NCBI RefSeq assembly: GCF_000740675.1
Contig: NZ_JPXI01000037.1
Span: 186,001 to 250,000 of the forward strand
Direction: 5' to 3'
Length of the DNA stretch: 64,000 nucleotides
Source: Massilia sp. BSC265
GTDB lineage: Bacteria; Pseudomonadota; Gammaproteobacteria; Burkholderiales; Burkholderiaceae_D
Shown here: positions 47,886-56,886 of the stretch, piece after piece
Numbering within the stretch: position 1 is the stretch's first letter
Layout of the letters: every line of letters starts with the position of its first letter
Notes under the pieces: generated by a model
What the model was told of the DNA's origin: nothing
The model's database searches: none
What the model saw: the letters and a program-made list of their open reading frames with translations, nothing else
Translations under genes and position numbers: made by a program

Positions 47886-50216
47886 CTACCTGGCCAGGTG
47901 CCGGCTGACGGCCGCTGTGACGTCCTGCGGGCTGACCGGCTTGACCAGATGGTCGTCGAATCCGGCCTCCAGCGTGGCGCTGCGGTCCTGCTGCTGACCC
48001 CAGCCCGTCACCGCGACCAGTGCCACCTTCCTGCCCCAGTCCTGCGCCCGCACCCAGCGCGCCACCTCGATGCCGTTGGCGTGCGGCATGCCGATATCGA
48101 GCACCAGCGCATCCGGCCGCCATTGCTCCGCCATCTGCATGGCCTCCCTGCCGTCGTAGGCCACCTGGACCGCATACCCCTCCAGGCGCAGCACATCCGC
48201 CAGCAGGTCGGCGGCATCGATGTTGTCGTCGGCCACCAGCAGGCGCACATGCGTGCCGGCCGCCGGGACCGCCCCCGCCGGAGCCTGCTCCTCTGCAGCG
48301 CCGGGGTCCATGCACGGCAGTTCGACGCGCACCGTGGTGCCGCGCCCGCTGCCTTCGCTGGAGGCCTGCGCCGTTCCGCCGTGCAGGTCGACGAGCTTGC
48401 GCACCACCGCCAGGCCGATGCCGAGGCCTTCCGCGCCGCCGCTGACCTTCGACTGCCCCTGCGAGAACATCTCGAACACCGATTCGAGCTGGTCCGGCGC
48501 GATGCCGGCGCCGTTGTCGCTGACGGTGACGACGGCGCGCCCCTCCCCGCAGGCGGCGCGGACCGTGATGGCGCCGTGCGCGGGCGTGAACTTGGCCGCG
48601 TTGTTCAGGATATTGCTGATGACCTGGGTCAGCCGGACCTCGTCGCCCAGCACCATGATGGGTGACGCCGGCAGGTCGAAGCGGATGTCATGGCCGAGCG
48701 ATTCGATCAGGGCGCGCGTGCTTTCGTAAGCCAGTTCGATGGTGCGGCGCAGGTCGACAGGCCGGGTGTCGAGCACGATGCGGTTGAGGGTAATGCGGCT
48801 CAGGTCGAGCAGGTCGTCGAGCAGGCGGCCCATGTGGCGGGTTTGGCGGGTGATGACGTCGCGTGCCTTGCCGATGGTCGCAGGCGAGGCCACATGGCGC
48901 AGCATCTCGACCGAATAGCCGATCGCGGCCATCGGGTTGCGTAGTTCGTGCGCCAGCACCGACAGGAATTCGCTCTTTTGCCGGTTCGCCTTTTCCAGTT
49001 CGCGCTGGACGTTCTTGAGCGCGCTGACGTCCATGATGGCCGCAACCGCCCCGCGCACCCGTCCCTGCGGGTCGAACAGCGGCGCCGCATTGACCAGGAT
49101 GGTGAGCGAGCGGCCGTCGGGGAACTGCACGTCGAGCTCTTCGCCGCGCACCGGCTTGCCGAGCCGCGCCGCTACCCGCATCGGCCAGTCGTCCGGCTCG
49201 ATGGGCTCGCCGGCGCGCAGGTAGCGATAAGGGCGTTCCTCGGTGTCGATCCGCTCGTACCCGACACCGTGGTCGACGCCGAGCAGTGCCGAAAAATAGG
49301 GCGTGATGCTGATGTGCCGTGCTTCGGCATCGCGGCTGATGGCGATGCCGACCGGCAGCACATCGAGGATGGCCTGCAACTCTTCCTGCTGCTTGCGTTG
49401 CGCTTCCTTGGCTAGGACCTCGGCCGTCACGTCGCGCAAGGTGCCGATGACGAGGCGCTCCCGGCTGCCGTCGTGCTGCAGCAGCTTGGCGCTGCCGGCG
49501 ATCCAGCGTACCTGCCCGTCCGGGCCCAGCACCCGGAACTCGGCGGCCACACGGCTGGTCCCGTCCAGGACCGTGTCCCACAGGGCTTGCAGCCGGACGG
49601 CGTCTTCGGGATGCACCTGCGCCAGCGCCTCCACCGGGCTGGCATGCACGAAGCCGGGCGGGTGGCCGAACATCGGCCCGGCTTCAATCGAGCAGGACAA
49701 CTGCATCGTTGCGAGGTCGAGCTGCCAGGTGGCCATGCCCGCCGACTGCAGGGCGACCTCGAGCCTGGCCTTGGCCAGCGATTCGCGCGCCACCGATGCC
49801 TGCAGCCTGGCGCGGTTGTTGACCCGCTCGAAGCAGGCGAGCACGGCGAAGGGCACGCGCGGGTAATGCTTGGGCGTCTTGGTGATGTAGTCGTCCAGCC
49901 CCTCTTTCATGGCATCGACGGCGACTTCCTCGTTGCCGCTGCCGGTGAACATGATGACCGGCGCCGAGGGGTAGCGCCCCTTGATGTCGCGCAGCACCTC
50001 GGTGCCGACCGTCCAGCGAAGCCGGTAATCCGTCACCGCGACGTCGAAGCCGCCGGCACCGAGCGCTTCGGCCAGCGCAGCGGCATCGCTGATGTGGCGC
50101 ACCTCGACCCGTTCGATGCGCAGCCTGAGCTCGCGCTCGACCAGGGCCCGGTCGTCGGGATTGTCGTCGATGAGCAGGACCCGCAACGGCCCGTGGGTGG
50201 ACAGGATGTCAGGCAC
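47886..50216 (-). CDS. Hybrid kinase, REC-PAS-PAS-HisKA-ATPase-REC
   Basis: A 776-residue soluble protein. The N-terminal receiver (about 10-130) has DDNPDD at 17-22 and Asp63 in VTDYRLRW. Two PAS-type domains cover about 150-270 and 280-400. The H-box is LAHELRNP (His423); the ATPase has NILNNAAKFTPAHG and GLGIGLAVV. A C-terminal receiver has Asp707 in LVLDIGMP and Lys in HLVKPVS. The start is GTG 50216, 8 bases inside the end of the upstream kinase gene. No membrane segment and no DNA-binding domain are present. It is last in the four-gene operon and has the most receiver domains, so it could be the integrating step. Confidence 0.92.
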   Translation of the reverse strand: MPDILSTHGPLRVLLIDDNPDDRALVERELRLRIERVEVRHISDAAALAEALGAGGFDVAVTDYRLRWTVGTEVLRDIKGRYPSAPVIMFTGSGNEEVAVDAMKEGLDDYITKTPKHYPRVPFAVLACFERVNNRARLQASVARESLAKARLEVALQSAGMATWQLDLATMQLSCSIEAGPMFGHPPGFVHASPVEALAQVHPEDAVRLQALWDTVLDGTSRVAAEFRVLGPDGQVRWIAGSAKLLQHDGSRERLVIGTLRDVTAEVLAKEAQRKQQEELQAILDVLPVGIAISRDAEARHISITPYFSALLGVDHGVGYERIDTEERPYRYLRAGEPIEPDDWPMRVAARLGKPVRGEELDVQFPDGRSLTILVNAAPLFDPQGRVRGAVAAIMDVSALKNVQRELEKANRQKSEFLSVLAHELRNPMAAIGYSVEMLRHVASPATIGKARDVITRQTRHMGRLLDDLLDLSRITLNRIVLDTRPVDLRRTIELAYESTRALIESLGHDIRFDLPASPIMVLGDEVRLTQVISNILNNAAKFTPAHGAITVRAACGEGRAVVTVSDNGAGIAPDQLESVFEMFSQGQSKVSGGAEGLGIGLAVVRKLVDLHGGTAQASSEGSGRGTTVRVELPCMDPGAAEEQAPAGAVPAAGTHVRLLVADDNIDAADLLADVLRLEGYAVQVAYDGREAMQMAEQWRPDALVLDIGMPHANGIEVARWVRAQDWGRKVALVAVTGWGQQQDRSATLEAGFDDHLVKPVSPQDVTAAVSRHLAR

Positions 50217-51696
50217 TTGGCAGCTCGATCCAGAAATTCGACCCGATTCCCGGCGCCGACTCGACGCCTACCGTTCCCTGCATGCGCTCCACCCCTTTCT
50301 TGACAATCGCCAGGCCGATGCCGGTGCCCGGATACGCTTCTTCGCCATGCAGGCGTTCGAACACGTTGAACACGCGCTGGCGCGCCTCGTCGGCCATGCC
50401 GATGCCGTTGTCCTGCACCTCGATGCGCACGGCACGCCCGTGGGCCCGCGCCACGATCTGTACGGCCGCGTGGGTGTCGGGCCGCACGAACTTGACGGCG
50501 TTGCCGAGCAGGTTGGCCAGGGCTTGCACCAGCACCGCCCGGTGCGCCCGCACCATCAACTCCTCGGGTATGTCCACCTGAATATCGGCCGCCAGGCAGG
50601 CCGGTTCGCCCTGCAGGGCGGCGCGCGCATCCTGGACCACGTCGCGCAGCGGCAGGACGTCGATACTGATCTCGGCGCGCGACAGCCGTGCGAACTCGAG
50701 CAGGTCCGACACCATCAGGTCGATGCGGCGGGCAATGGCATTGATGCGGTCGACGTACTGCTCGAAGTTGCTGAAGTCGCGCGCCGACAGGTCCTGGCGC
50801 AGCGCCGCCGCATAACCCTGGATGGTGCGCAGCGGCTCGCGCAGGTCGTGCGAGACCGAGAAGCCGAAGGTTTCGAGGGCCTCGTTGGCCTCCTGCAGCT
50901 GCCGGGTGCGCTCGATGATGCGCTGTTCGAGCTCGGCGTTGAGGCGGTGGATCTCGGCCCCGGCCCGGCGCAGCGAGGTAGCGTCTTCGACGATGCCGTC
51001 GATGGCATCGTGGCCGTTGACCTTGACCCGCACCAGCTTGACGACGTAGAAGCGGCCGGCCTCGTCGCTTGCGCCGAGCTCGGCCTGCAGTTCGGCGGCA
51101 TCGGATACCGCTCGCAACTGCGGCAGCCGGCTCGTGACCTGGTCCAGCAGCGGATGACGCAGCGAGTCCGGAGCACTAGGGTCGCCGCCCAGCATGGTCC
51201 AGAAGGCGCGGTTGGCTTCCTCCAGCCTGCCCTCGAGCGACATGCGGAACACGCCGAGCTGGATGTTTTCCAGCAGGGTGGCCAGCCGGGTTTCGGAGCG
51301 AATCGCGCGCGCGCGGATTTCCTTGCGGTCGAGGCAGGTGCGCACGGCCACCGGCAGGCGCGCATAGTGGCGCGGGCTCTTGATGACGTAGTCGTCGAGA
51401 CCGAGCTTCATCGCCTCGACCGCGATTTCCTGGGTGCCGGTGGCGGTGAACATGATGACCGGCATCTGCGCGTCGAAGGCCTTGACCTGCTTGAGGATGT
51501 CCAGGCCGGTAATCCAGCGCATCTGGAAGTCAGTGATGACGAGGTCGACGCGCAGGCCGGACTGGAGTTCGCGCTCCCAGCCGGCACGGTCGCCCACTTC
51601 GCCAATGGAGCAACCGGGCAGGTGGCGTTCCAGCTCGCGCCGCGCCAGGGCGCGGTCGTCTGGATTATCGTCGAGCAGCAGTATGTTCAGTGTCAT
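50209..51696 (-). CDS. REC-PAS-histidine kinase
   Basis: A 495-residue soluble protein. Its receiver starts NILLLDDNPDDRALARREL, nearly the same as the following gene, with Asp56 in VITDFQMRW. A PAS-like segment (about 135-245) precedes a coiled coil, the H-box SHDLREPLR with His283, and an ATPase domain of the phytochrome-kinase type (NLLGNAVKF, DNGIGM, FERLHGEEAYPGTGIGLAIVKKG). The start is uncertain: ATG 51696 lies 10 bases after the upstream stop; a GTG at 51720 would overlap it. Receiver output straight into a kinase suggests a relay protein. Confidence 0.9.
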   Translation of the reverse strand: MTLNILLLDDNPDDRALARRELERHLPGCSIGEVGDRAGWERELQSGLRVDLVITDFQMRWITGLDILKQVKAFDAQMPVIMFTATGTQEIAVEAMKLGLDDYVIKSPRHYARLPVAVRTCLDRKEIRARAIRSETRLATLLENIQLGVFRMSLEGRLEEANRAFWTMLGGDPSAPDSLRHPLLDQVTSRLPQLRAVSDAAELQAELGASDEAGRFYVVKLVRVKVNGHDAIDGIVEDATSLRRAGAEIHRLNAELEQRIIERTRQLQEANEALETFGFSVSHDLREPLRTIQGYAAALRQDLSARDFSNFEQYVDRINAIARRIDLMVSDLLEFARLSRAEISIDVLPLRDVVQDARAALQGEPACLAADIQVDIPEELMVRAHRAVLVQALANLLGNAVKFVRPDTHAAVQIVARAHGRAVRIEVQDNGIGMADEARQRVFNVFERLHGEEAYPGTGIGLAIVKKGVERMQGTVGVESAPGIGSNFWIELPSA

Positions 51697-51706
51697 CGTT
51701 TGCGTT

Positions 51707-52195
51707 TCATTGCCGTGCACCTGCCTCTGCCGGTGGCACGGTCAGGTTGTTCTTGAACCAGTACAGTTCCAGTATGCCGAGCAGCTGGACCAGGCCGTTG
51801 AAGGCCACCGGCTTTTGCAAGTAGGAGTTCGCCCCCAGCGCGTACGCCTTCTGGATATCTTCGTCCTCGCTCGACGAGGTCAGCACCACTACGGGCGTCG
51901 TATCCAGCCCGGGCTGGCTGCGTATCCAGCGCAATACCTCCAGGCCCGAACGCTTGGGCAGCTTCAGGTCGAGCAGGACCAGCTCCGGGAGCGGATGGCG
52001 CGCGCGGTCGCCGAACGGCCCGCTGCCGTCGAGGTAGGCCACGGCTTCGTCGCCATCTTCCACGACCTGCAGCGCCACGGCCAGGGCGGCCTTCTTGATG
52101 GCGCGCCGCGCCAGCAGCACGTCGTCCGGATTGTCCTCCACCAGCAGGATGACCGGCAGGCCGGCCCCGTCATCCCCATGGATCATGCTTTCCAT
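51707..52195 (-). CDS. Single-domain response regulator, Rcp1-like
   Basis: A 162-residue receiver-only protein. VILLVEDNPDDVLLARRA and Asp76 in LLDLKLPKRSG with RWIR match Rcp1-type regulators that serve phytochrome-like kinases; the Lys is in YLQKPV. No output domain follows, only a short variable tail. The ATG has AAGGAG eight bases upstream. It lies between the CHASE3 kinase (16-base gap) and the REC-PAS-kinase, and probably carries phosphate between them. Confidence 0.93.
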   Translation of the reverse strand: MESMIHGDDGAGLPVILLVEDNPDDVLLARRAIKKAALAVALQVVEDGDEAVAYLDGSGPFGDRARHPLPELVLLDLKLPKRSGLEVLRWIRSQPGLDTTPVVVLTSSSEDEDIQKAYALGANSYLQKPVAFNGLVQLLGILELYWFKNNLTVPPAEAGARQ

Positions 52196-52211
52196 CCGTC
52201 GCTCCTTGTCG

Positions 52212-54710
52212 TCAATCGGCTGCCTGCATGGTCAGCTCGAAGGTGCTGCCGCCACACTCCCGGTCGAGGATCCGTACCGTCCCATCCATGCGTTCGAGGC
52301 CCTTCTTCACGATCGCCAGGCCGATGCCGGTACCTGGATAGCGCTCGTGGCCGTGGAGGCGTTCGAACACCCCGAACACGTGTTCGCGGTGTTCCGGCGC
52401 GATCCCGATGCCATTATCGCCTATCAGGAGCCGCGCTACCGGGCCGTCGCGCGATCCGGAGATCGTGATGTGCGGCCCCACGCCCTTGTCGACGAACTTG
52501 ATGGCGTTCGACACCAGATTGGCGATGACCTGGACCAGGATGGTTGCGTTGCCCTGCACCGCCGGCAGCGGCCAGGCGATGTCGAGCTGGGCGCTGCTCT
52601 CCGCGATTTGGGCTTCCAGGTCGCGCAGGACGGTCTTCACGACGGTGCCCAGGTCCACGCGCTCCAGGCGCAGCTCGGCGCGCGACAGACGGCTGTAGGC
52701 CAGCAGGTCGGTGATGAGGCGATCCATGCGCACCACGGCGGCCACGATGCGGCCGACGAACAGCTTGCCGTCCTCGGACATGCGCTCGGCCTCGTCTTCC
52801 AGCAGGGCAGTGGCGAAGCCCTCGACGTTGCGCAGCGGCGCGCGCAGGTCGTGCGCGATCGTGTGCGCGAAGGCGCGCAGCTCAGCATTGGCTTCCGCGA
52901 TCTGCGCGGTACGCTCCTCGACGCGCTGCTCGAGCAGCTGGTTGGCTTCGATCAGCTTGCGCTGGGCGGTCTTGATCTGCGTGACTTCCAGCAGGGCCAC
53001 CACGATGCCCTGCAGATGGTTGCCGTCGACCACGGGATAGAAGCTGGCCAGCCAGTCGCGCTGCTGCGCGGCCCCGGACGCCGGCATGCTGAACTCGACA
53101 TCGGCGACCTGGCGGCATGTTTGCACGACCTGCTCGAGCACGCCGCCGACCTGCCCGTTCAAGGGTGCCGGCAACACGTCCATCGGGCGCATTCCGACCA
53201 TGGCATGCTTGGGCGTGCCGCTGACTTCGGCCAACGCATCATTGAGCTCGGCCAGGCGCAGGTCGGCGTCCACCAGGCCCAGTCCAACCGGCACGGCACG
53301 GTAGATGGTCTCGATCTGGGCCAGCCTGCGGTTCAGCGCCAGCTCGGATTCCTTGCGCGCATGGATATCTTCCGTCAATCCGTACCAGGCCACGATGGCG
53401 CCCGTGTCGTCACGGCGCGGATTGGCGCGCGCCCGCACCCAGCGTACCTGGCCGTCGGCAGTATGGACACGATGCTCCACATCGTAGGGAGCGCCGCTTG
53501 CCACCGAGTCGGCCCAGACCCGGGCTACCCCCGGCCGGTCTTCGGCATGGATGACTTCCACCCAGCCGCTGCCGGTGAATGCATCGCGCGCCTGTCCCGT
53601 CAGCGCCAGCCAGCGGTCCGACAGATACTCCATCCTGCCGTCGGCCGCCGCCTTCCAGGGCATCTGCGGATTGAGTTCGATCGTGTAGCGGTAATTGGCT
53701 TCGGACTCGGCCAGGGCACGTGCGCGCGCGTTGCGCTCGGTAACGTCGCGCAGTACCATGACCGTGCCCATGGCCTCGGCGCCTTGCGGATGGATCGGCG
53801 CGGCGCTCAGTTCGATGGCGTATTCGTGCCCGTCGCCTGAAGCCAGCACGGCTTGGTCAGCGCCGTCGCCCATCGCTTCTTCCGGCGCCATCGGCCTGCC
53901 GCTGCTGCGCTCGCGCAGGCGCAGCACCTGGTCGAGCGGCATGCCGACGCCGCGGGGCTCGGGGGTCCCCGTCAACTCTTCCGCTACCGGGTTCATCAGG
54001 CCGACGGTGCCGTCCGGGTCGGTAGCGATCACGCCGTCGCCGATACTGCGCAGCGTTGCATCGAGCCGCGCCCGCTCGGCCAGCAGGCGGGCGGCGTCGC
54101 GCGACGAAATGACCCACAACAGGATCACCAGGAATACCGCCACCCCCGCCGTTGTAGCGAAGGCGGTGATCAGCTCGCGGCGTCCTGCCTCGACGCGCAG
54201 CTGCCGCTCCTGCAGCAGACGCTGCTCTTCCGAGCGGATCAGCTGCGCCTGCGCCAGGATCCGCTGCTTGAGCATCCGTCCCGATTCCAGCGTCGCCATG
54301 CTGGGTGCCTGACCGGCGCGCTTTTCGTGTACGACACGGTCCAGCAAATCCAGACGCATCCGGAGGGCTTCCTCGAAGGGTTGCAGGGCCCTCTGCTGAC
54401 CCGGGTTGTCCCTGGTCAGCGTGCGCAGCTGTGCCACCTGGGGCAGCACGGCGTCGCGCGCCTGCCGGTAGCCGGCCTCGAAGGTGTCGCTCCCGGTCAG
54501 CAGGAAGCCGCGCTGCGCCGCCTCCGCCTCGCTGGTCAGCGCGATGGTGGCCTGTACGTGCTCCAGGACTTCGCGGGTGTGAACCACCCATTGCCAGGCG
54601 TCGGACTGGTTGCGGATGCCGCGTGCCAGCACGGCCAGGGCGGCGCCGAGCACCAGCAGGCTGACGATGGTGGCGATGGTGACCGGTGCGCGCAGCGTAA
54701 TTTTCTTCAT
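52212..54710 (-). CDS. CHASE3-PAS sensor histidine kinase
   Basis: An 832-residue membrane kinase. Helix one (about 9-30), a CHASE3-like periplasmic helical domain (to about 190) and helix two (about 190-212) are followed by three PAS/PAC segments (roughly 220-340, 345-465 and 470-590). A coiled coil then leads to the H-box HDLRAPLR with His620 and a phytochrome-type ATPase domain (NLVSNAIKF, DNGIGI, FERLHGHERYPGTGIGLAIVKKG). The start was set at the ATG just before helix one; an in-frame start nine codons earlier is less likely. It is first in the operon and the only member with an outside sensor, so it is the likely signal input. Confidence 0.92.
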   Translation of the reverse strand: MKKITLRAPVTIATIVSLLVLGAALAVLARGIRNQSDAWQWVVHTREVLEHVQATIALTSEAEAAQRGFLLTGSDTFEAGYRQARDAVLPQVAQLRTLTRDNPGQQRALQPFEEALRMRLDLLDRVVHEKRAGQAPSMATLESGRMLKQRILAQAQLIRSEEQRLLQERQLRVEAGRRELITAFATTAGVAVFLVILLWVISSRDAARLLAERARLDATLRSIGDGVIATDPDGTVGLMNPVAEELTGTPEPRGVGMPLDQVLRLRERSSGRPMAPEEAMGDGADQAVLASGDGHEYAIELSAAPIHPQGAEAMGTVMVLRDVTERNARARALAESEANYRYTIELNPQMPWKAAADGRMEYLSDRWLALTGQARDAFTGSGWVEVIHAEDRPGVARVWADSVASGAPYDVEHRVHTADGQVRWVRARANPRRDDTGAIVAWYGLTEDIHARKESELALNRRLAQIETIYRAVPVGLGLVDADLRLAELNDALAEVSGTPKHAMVGMRPMDVLPAPLNGQVGGVLEQVVQTCRQVADVEFSMPASGAAQQRDWLASFYPVVDGNHLQGIVVALLEVTQIKTAQRKLIEANQLLEQRVEERTAQIAEANAELRAFAHTIAHDLRAPLRNVEGFATALLEDEAERMSEDGKLFVGRIVAAVVRMDRLITDLLAYSRLSRAELRLERVDLGTVVKTVLRDLEAQIAESSAQLDIAWPLPAVQGNATILVQVIANLVSNAIKFVDKGVGPHITISGSRDGPVARLLIGDNGIGIAPEHREHVFGVFERLHGHERYPGTGIGLAIVKKGLERMDGTVRILDRECGGSTFELTMQAAD

Positions 54711-54857
54711 GGAATGCTTGGCATGCCTACCCAGCAACAGGACGGGCGGTGCCGGATCGTGGTTGGGCTAGGATACACGAGCAGCCCCCGCCAGCTTATT
54801 CCTTTTAATACGAGAAACAATGCTCTGCGCGCCTGCGTCCTGGAATGGAGACCCGCC

Positions 54858-55247
54858 ATGTCTGACCGTATTCGCCGGTTCGTCGAAACGATGCAGATTC
54901 AGCCGAACGACCGGGTACTGGAGATCGGGTGCGGGCACGGTGTCGCTGCCACACTCGTGTGCGCCGACCTGGATGGGGGACGCTATCTGGCCATCGACCG
55001 CTCGCAAAAGATGATCGCCGCCGCGGCCACGCGGAATGCGGCGTTCGTGCAGGCAGGCGTCGCCAGGTTCATGCTGGGATCGCTCGAATCACTCGATCTC
55101 GGAGGCGAGCAATTTGACAAGGTATTTGCGATGCGTGTACGGCTCTTTATCGAAGACCCGGAACGAGCGCACGCGCTGGCCCGGCGCTGGCTCGCACCGG
55201 GCGGCAGGCTCTTTGTCGAATACGACGAGCCAAAAAAGATGTCCTAG
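54858..55247 (+). CDS. Short class I SAM-dependent methyltransferase
   Basis: A 129-residue protein with the SAM-binding motif VLEIGCGHG near residue 21, the acidic loop YLAIDRSQKM, and the FDKVFAMRV strand near 88. Start ATG at 54858 has GGAG seven bases upstream. Related methyltransferases are usually longer (about 190-200 residues) and include two more strands after GGRLFVEYDEP; here the frame ends right there. The stop TAG overlaps the stop of the convergent aldehyde dehydrogenase gene (shared CTAG), so the protein may be C-terminally truncated. Substrate unknown. Confidence 0.75.
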   Translation: MSDRIRRFVETMQIQPNDRVLEIGCGHGVAATLVCADLDGGRYLAIDRSQKMIAAAATRNAAFVQAGVARFMLGSLESLDLGGEQFDKVFAMRVRLFIEDPERAHALARRWLAPGGRLFVEYDEPKKMS

Positions 55248-56731
55248 CCGACCTGGATCCAGGTCGTCTTCAGTTCCGTGTACTTGTCGAAGGCATGCAG
55301 CGACTTGTCGCGCCCGTTGCCCGACTGTTTATAACCGCCAAAGGGCACGGTAATGTCGTCGTTGTCGTACTGGTTGACGTGCACCGTGCCGACACGCAGG
55401 GCGCGTGCCGTACGGATCGCCTTGCTCATGTCCGCCGTCCACACGGCTGCGGCCAGCCCGTAGGGCGTGGCGTTCGCCTGACGCACCGCTTCATCGAGGT
55501 CGGTAAAGGACAGGACCGACAGCACTGGCCCGAAGATCTCCTCGCGCGCGATGCGCATCCCGGGATCGACGCCATCGAACAGCGTCGGCTCGACGTAGAG
55601 GCCGCCGCTGTCCTGCCGTGCCGCATTCCCTCCCGCGAGCAGGCGCGCACCCTCGCGCTTGCCGTCCTCGATGTAGCCGAGCACCGTCTTCATCTGGACC
55701 GGGTCGACGATGGCGCCCATCGCCGTCTCTTCATCCAGCGGGTCGCCCGGCGCGTAGCGCGGCACCAGCACCATCGCTTTTTCTAGAAATGCATCCTTGA
55801 TCGAAGCCTCGACGAACAGGCGCGAAGGCGCATTGCAGCTCTCGCCCTGGTTGAAGTAAATGGAGCCGATCGCGCTTTCCACCGCAGCGTCCAGGTCGGG
55901 GCAGTCGGCGCAGACGATGTTGGCGGATTTGCCGCCCAGCTCCGTCCAGGCGCGCTTCAGGTTCGATTGTCCCGCCATTTGTACGATCTGCTTGCCGGTG
56001 CGGGTCGAGCCGGTGAAGGCGATGCAGTCCACGTCCATGTGCAGGCCGAGCGCGCTGCCGGCTTCGTTGCCGTAGCCGGGCAGCACATTGAACACGCCGG
56101 GCGGCACGCCCGCCTCCAGCGCCAGCTCGGCCAGGCGTAGGCTGCTCAGGGGCGCCTTCTCGGATGGTTTCAGGATCAGGCTGTTACCGCTTGCTAACGC
56201 CGGGCCGATCTTCCAGGCCGCCATCAACATCGGATAATTCCAGGGGATGATCGCCGCGACCACGCCGACCGGCTCGCGCGTGACCAGGGCCAGGCTGTCC
56301 GCGCCGGTCGGCGCCACCTGGTCGTAGATCTTGTCGATCGCCTCGCCGTACCAACGGATGCAGTTCTGGGCCAGTTGCACGTCCACGCTCAGGCTGTAGC
56401 GGATCGGCTTGCCCATGTCGAGGGTTTCCAGCAGAGCCAGTTCGTCCCTGTGCTGCAGCATCAGGTCGGCGAAGCGAATCAGCACGCGCTTGCGATCTGC
56501 AGGCGCTATGCCCGACCAGCGGCCGTCTTCGAAGGCACGGCGGGCTGCCGCGACGGCGGCGTCGACATCCTGCGCGTCGCAACGGGCGACTTCGGCCAGC
56601 TTGCGGCCGTCGACCGGAGAGAGGCAGTCGAAGCGTTGCCCGGAGCGCGCGTCCACCCGCCAGCCGTCGATGAATGCCCGTCCATTCGCGCGCAGCGCCG
56701 CAGTGCGCTCATGCCAAGAAGATGCCCTCAT
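55244..56731 (-). CDS. puuC: Aldehyde dehydrogenase, gamma-glutamyl-gamma-aminobutyraldehyde type
   Basis: A 495-residue NAD(P)-dependent aldehyde dehydrogenase. The cofactor region reads IIPWNYPMLMAAWKIGPAL; the catalytic Glu is in WTELGGKSANIV and the catalytic Cys in FNQGESCNAPSR; EIFGPVLSVLSF is also present. The overall pattern is closest to PuuC/AldH, which oxidises gamma-glutamyl-gamma-aminobutyraldehyde in putrescine breakdown. The assignment is supported by puuA-, puuD- and spuC-like genes in the same neighbourhood. ATG 56731 has AAGGGTG upstream; a GTG three codons earlier is the alternative. Divergent from the catalase gene. Confidence 0.85.
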   Translation of the reverse strand: MRASSWHERTAALRANGRAFIDGWRVDARSGQRFDCLSPVDGRKLAEVARCDAQDVDAAVAAARRAFEDGRWSGIAPADRKRVLIRFADLMLQHRDELALLETLDMGKPIRYSLSVDVQLAQNCIRWYGEAIDKIYDQVAPTGADSLALVTREPVGVVAAIIPWNYPMLMAAWKIGPALASGNSLILKPSEKAPLSSLRLAELALEAGVPPGVFNVLPGYGNEAGSALGLHMDVDCIAFTGSTRTGKQIVQMAGQSNLKRAWTELGGKSANIVCADCPDLDAAVESAIGSIYFNQGESCNAPSRLFVEASIKDAFLEKAMVLVPRYAPGDPLDEETAMGAIVDPVQMKTVLGYIEDGKREGARLLAGGNAARQDSGGLYVEPTLFDGVDPGMRIAREEIFGPVLSVLSFTDLDEAVRQANATPYGLAAAVWTADMSKAIRTARALRVGTVHVNQYDNDDITVPFGGYKQSGNGRDKSLHAFDKYTELKTTWIQVG

Positions 56732-56791
56732 GTCGTTCACCCTTTGTTATCGACGAATTCATTGTACTGCGCACAATCTTTGCGGAAAACA

Positions 56792-56806
56792 CTATCAATT
56801 TGATAG
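56792..56806. promoter_or_regulatory. Inverted repeat, candidate OxyR core
   Basis: CTATCAA-T-TTGATAG, a perfect 7-1-7 inverted repeat equal to CTAT-N7-ATAG, the centre of the OxyR tetramer site (ATAG-N7-CTAT-N7-ATAG-N7-CTAT). The outer quarter-sites do not match. It lies between the divergent aldehyde dehydrogenase and catalase genes. Confidence 0.45.
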
Positions 56807-56871
56807 TAATAATTAATTTTTCAAATTACATTGATGAGCCATAGTATACAACTTCAATAAACAGCAATTTG

Positions 56872-56886
56872 ATAGATAAAATCTAT
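56872..56886 (+). promoter_or_regulatory. OxyR-like half-site overlapping the catalase start
   Basis: ATAGATAAAATCTAT matches ATAG-n-T-nnn-A-n-CTAT in every defined position. It overlaps the catalase ATG (56885). The preceding 7 bases repeat the CAATTTG of the upstream site. A site here would be unusual for an activator. Confidence 0.4.
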
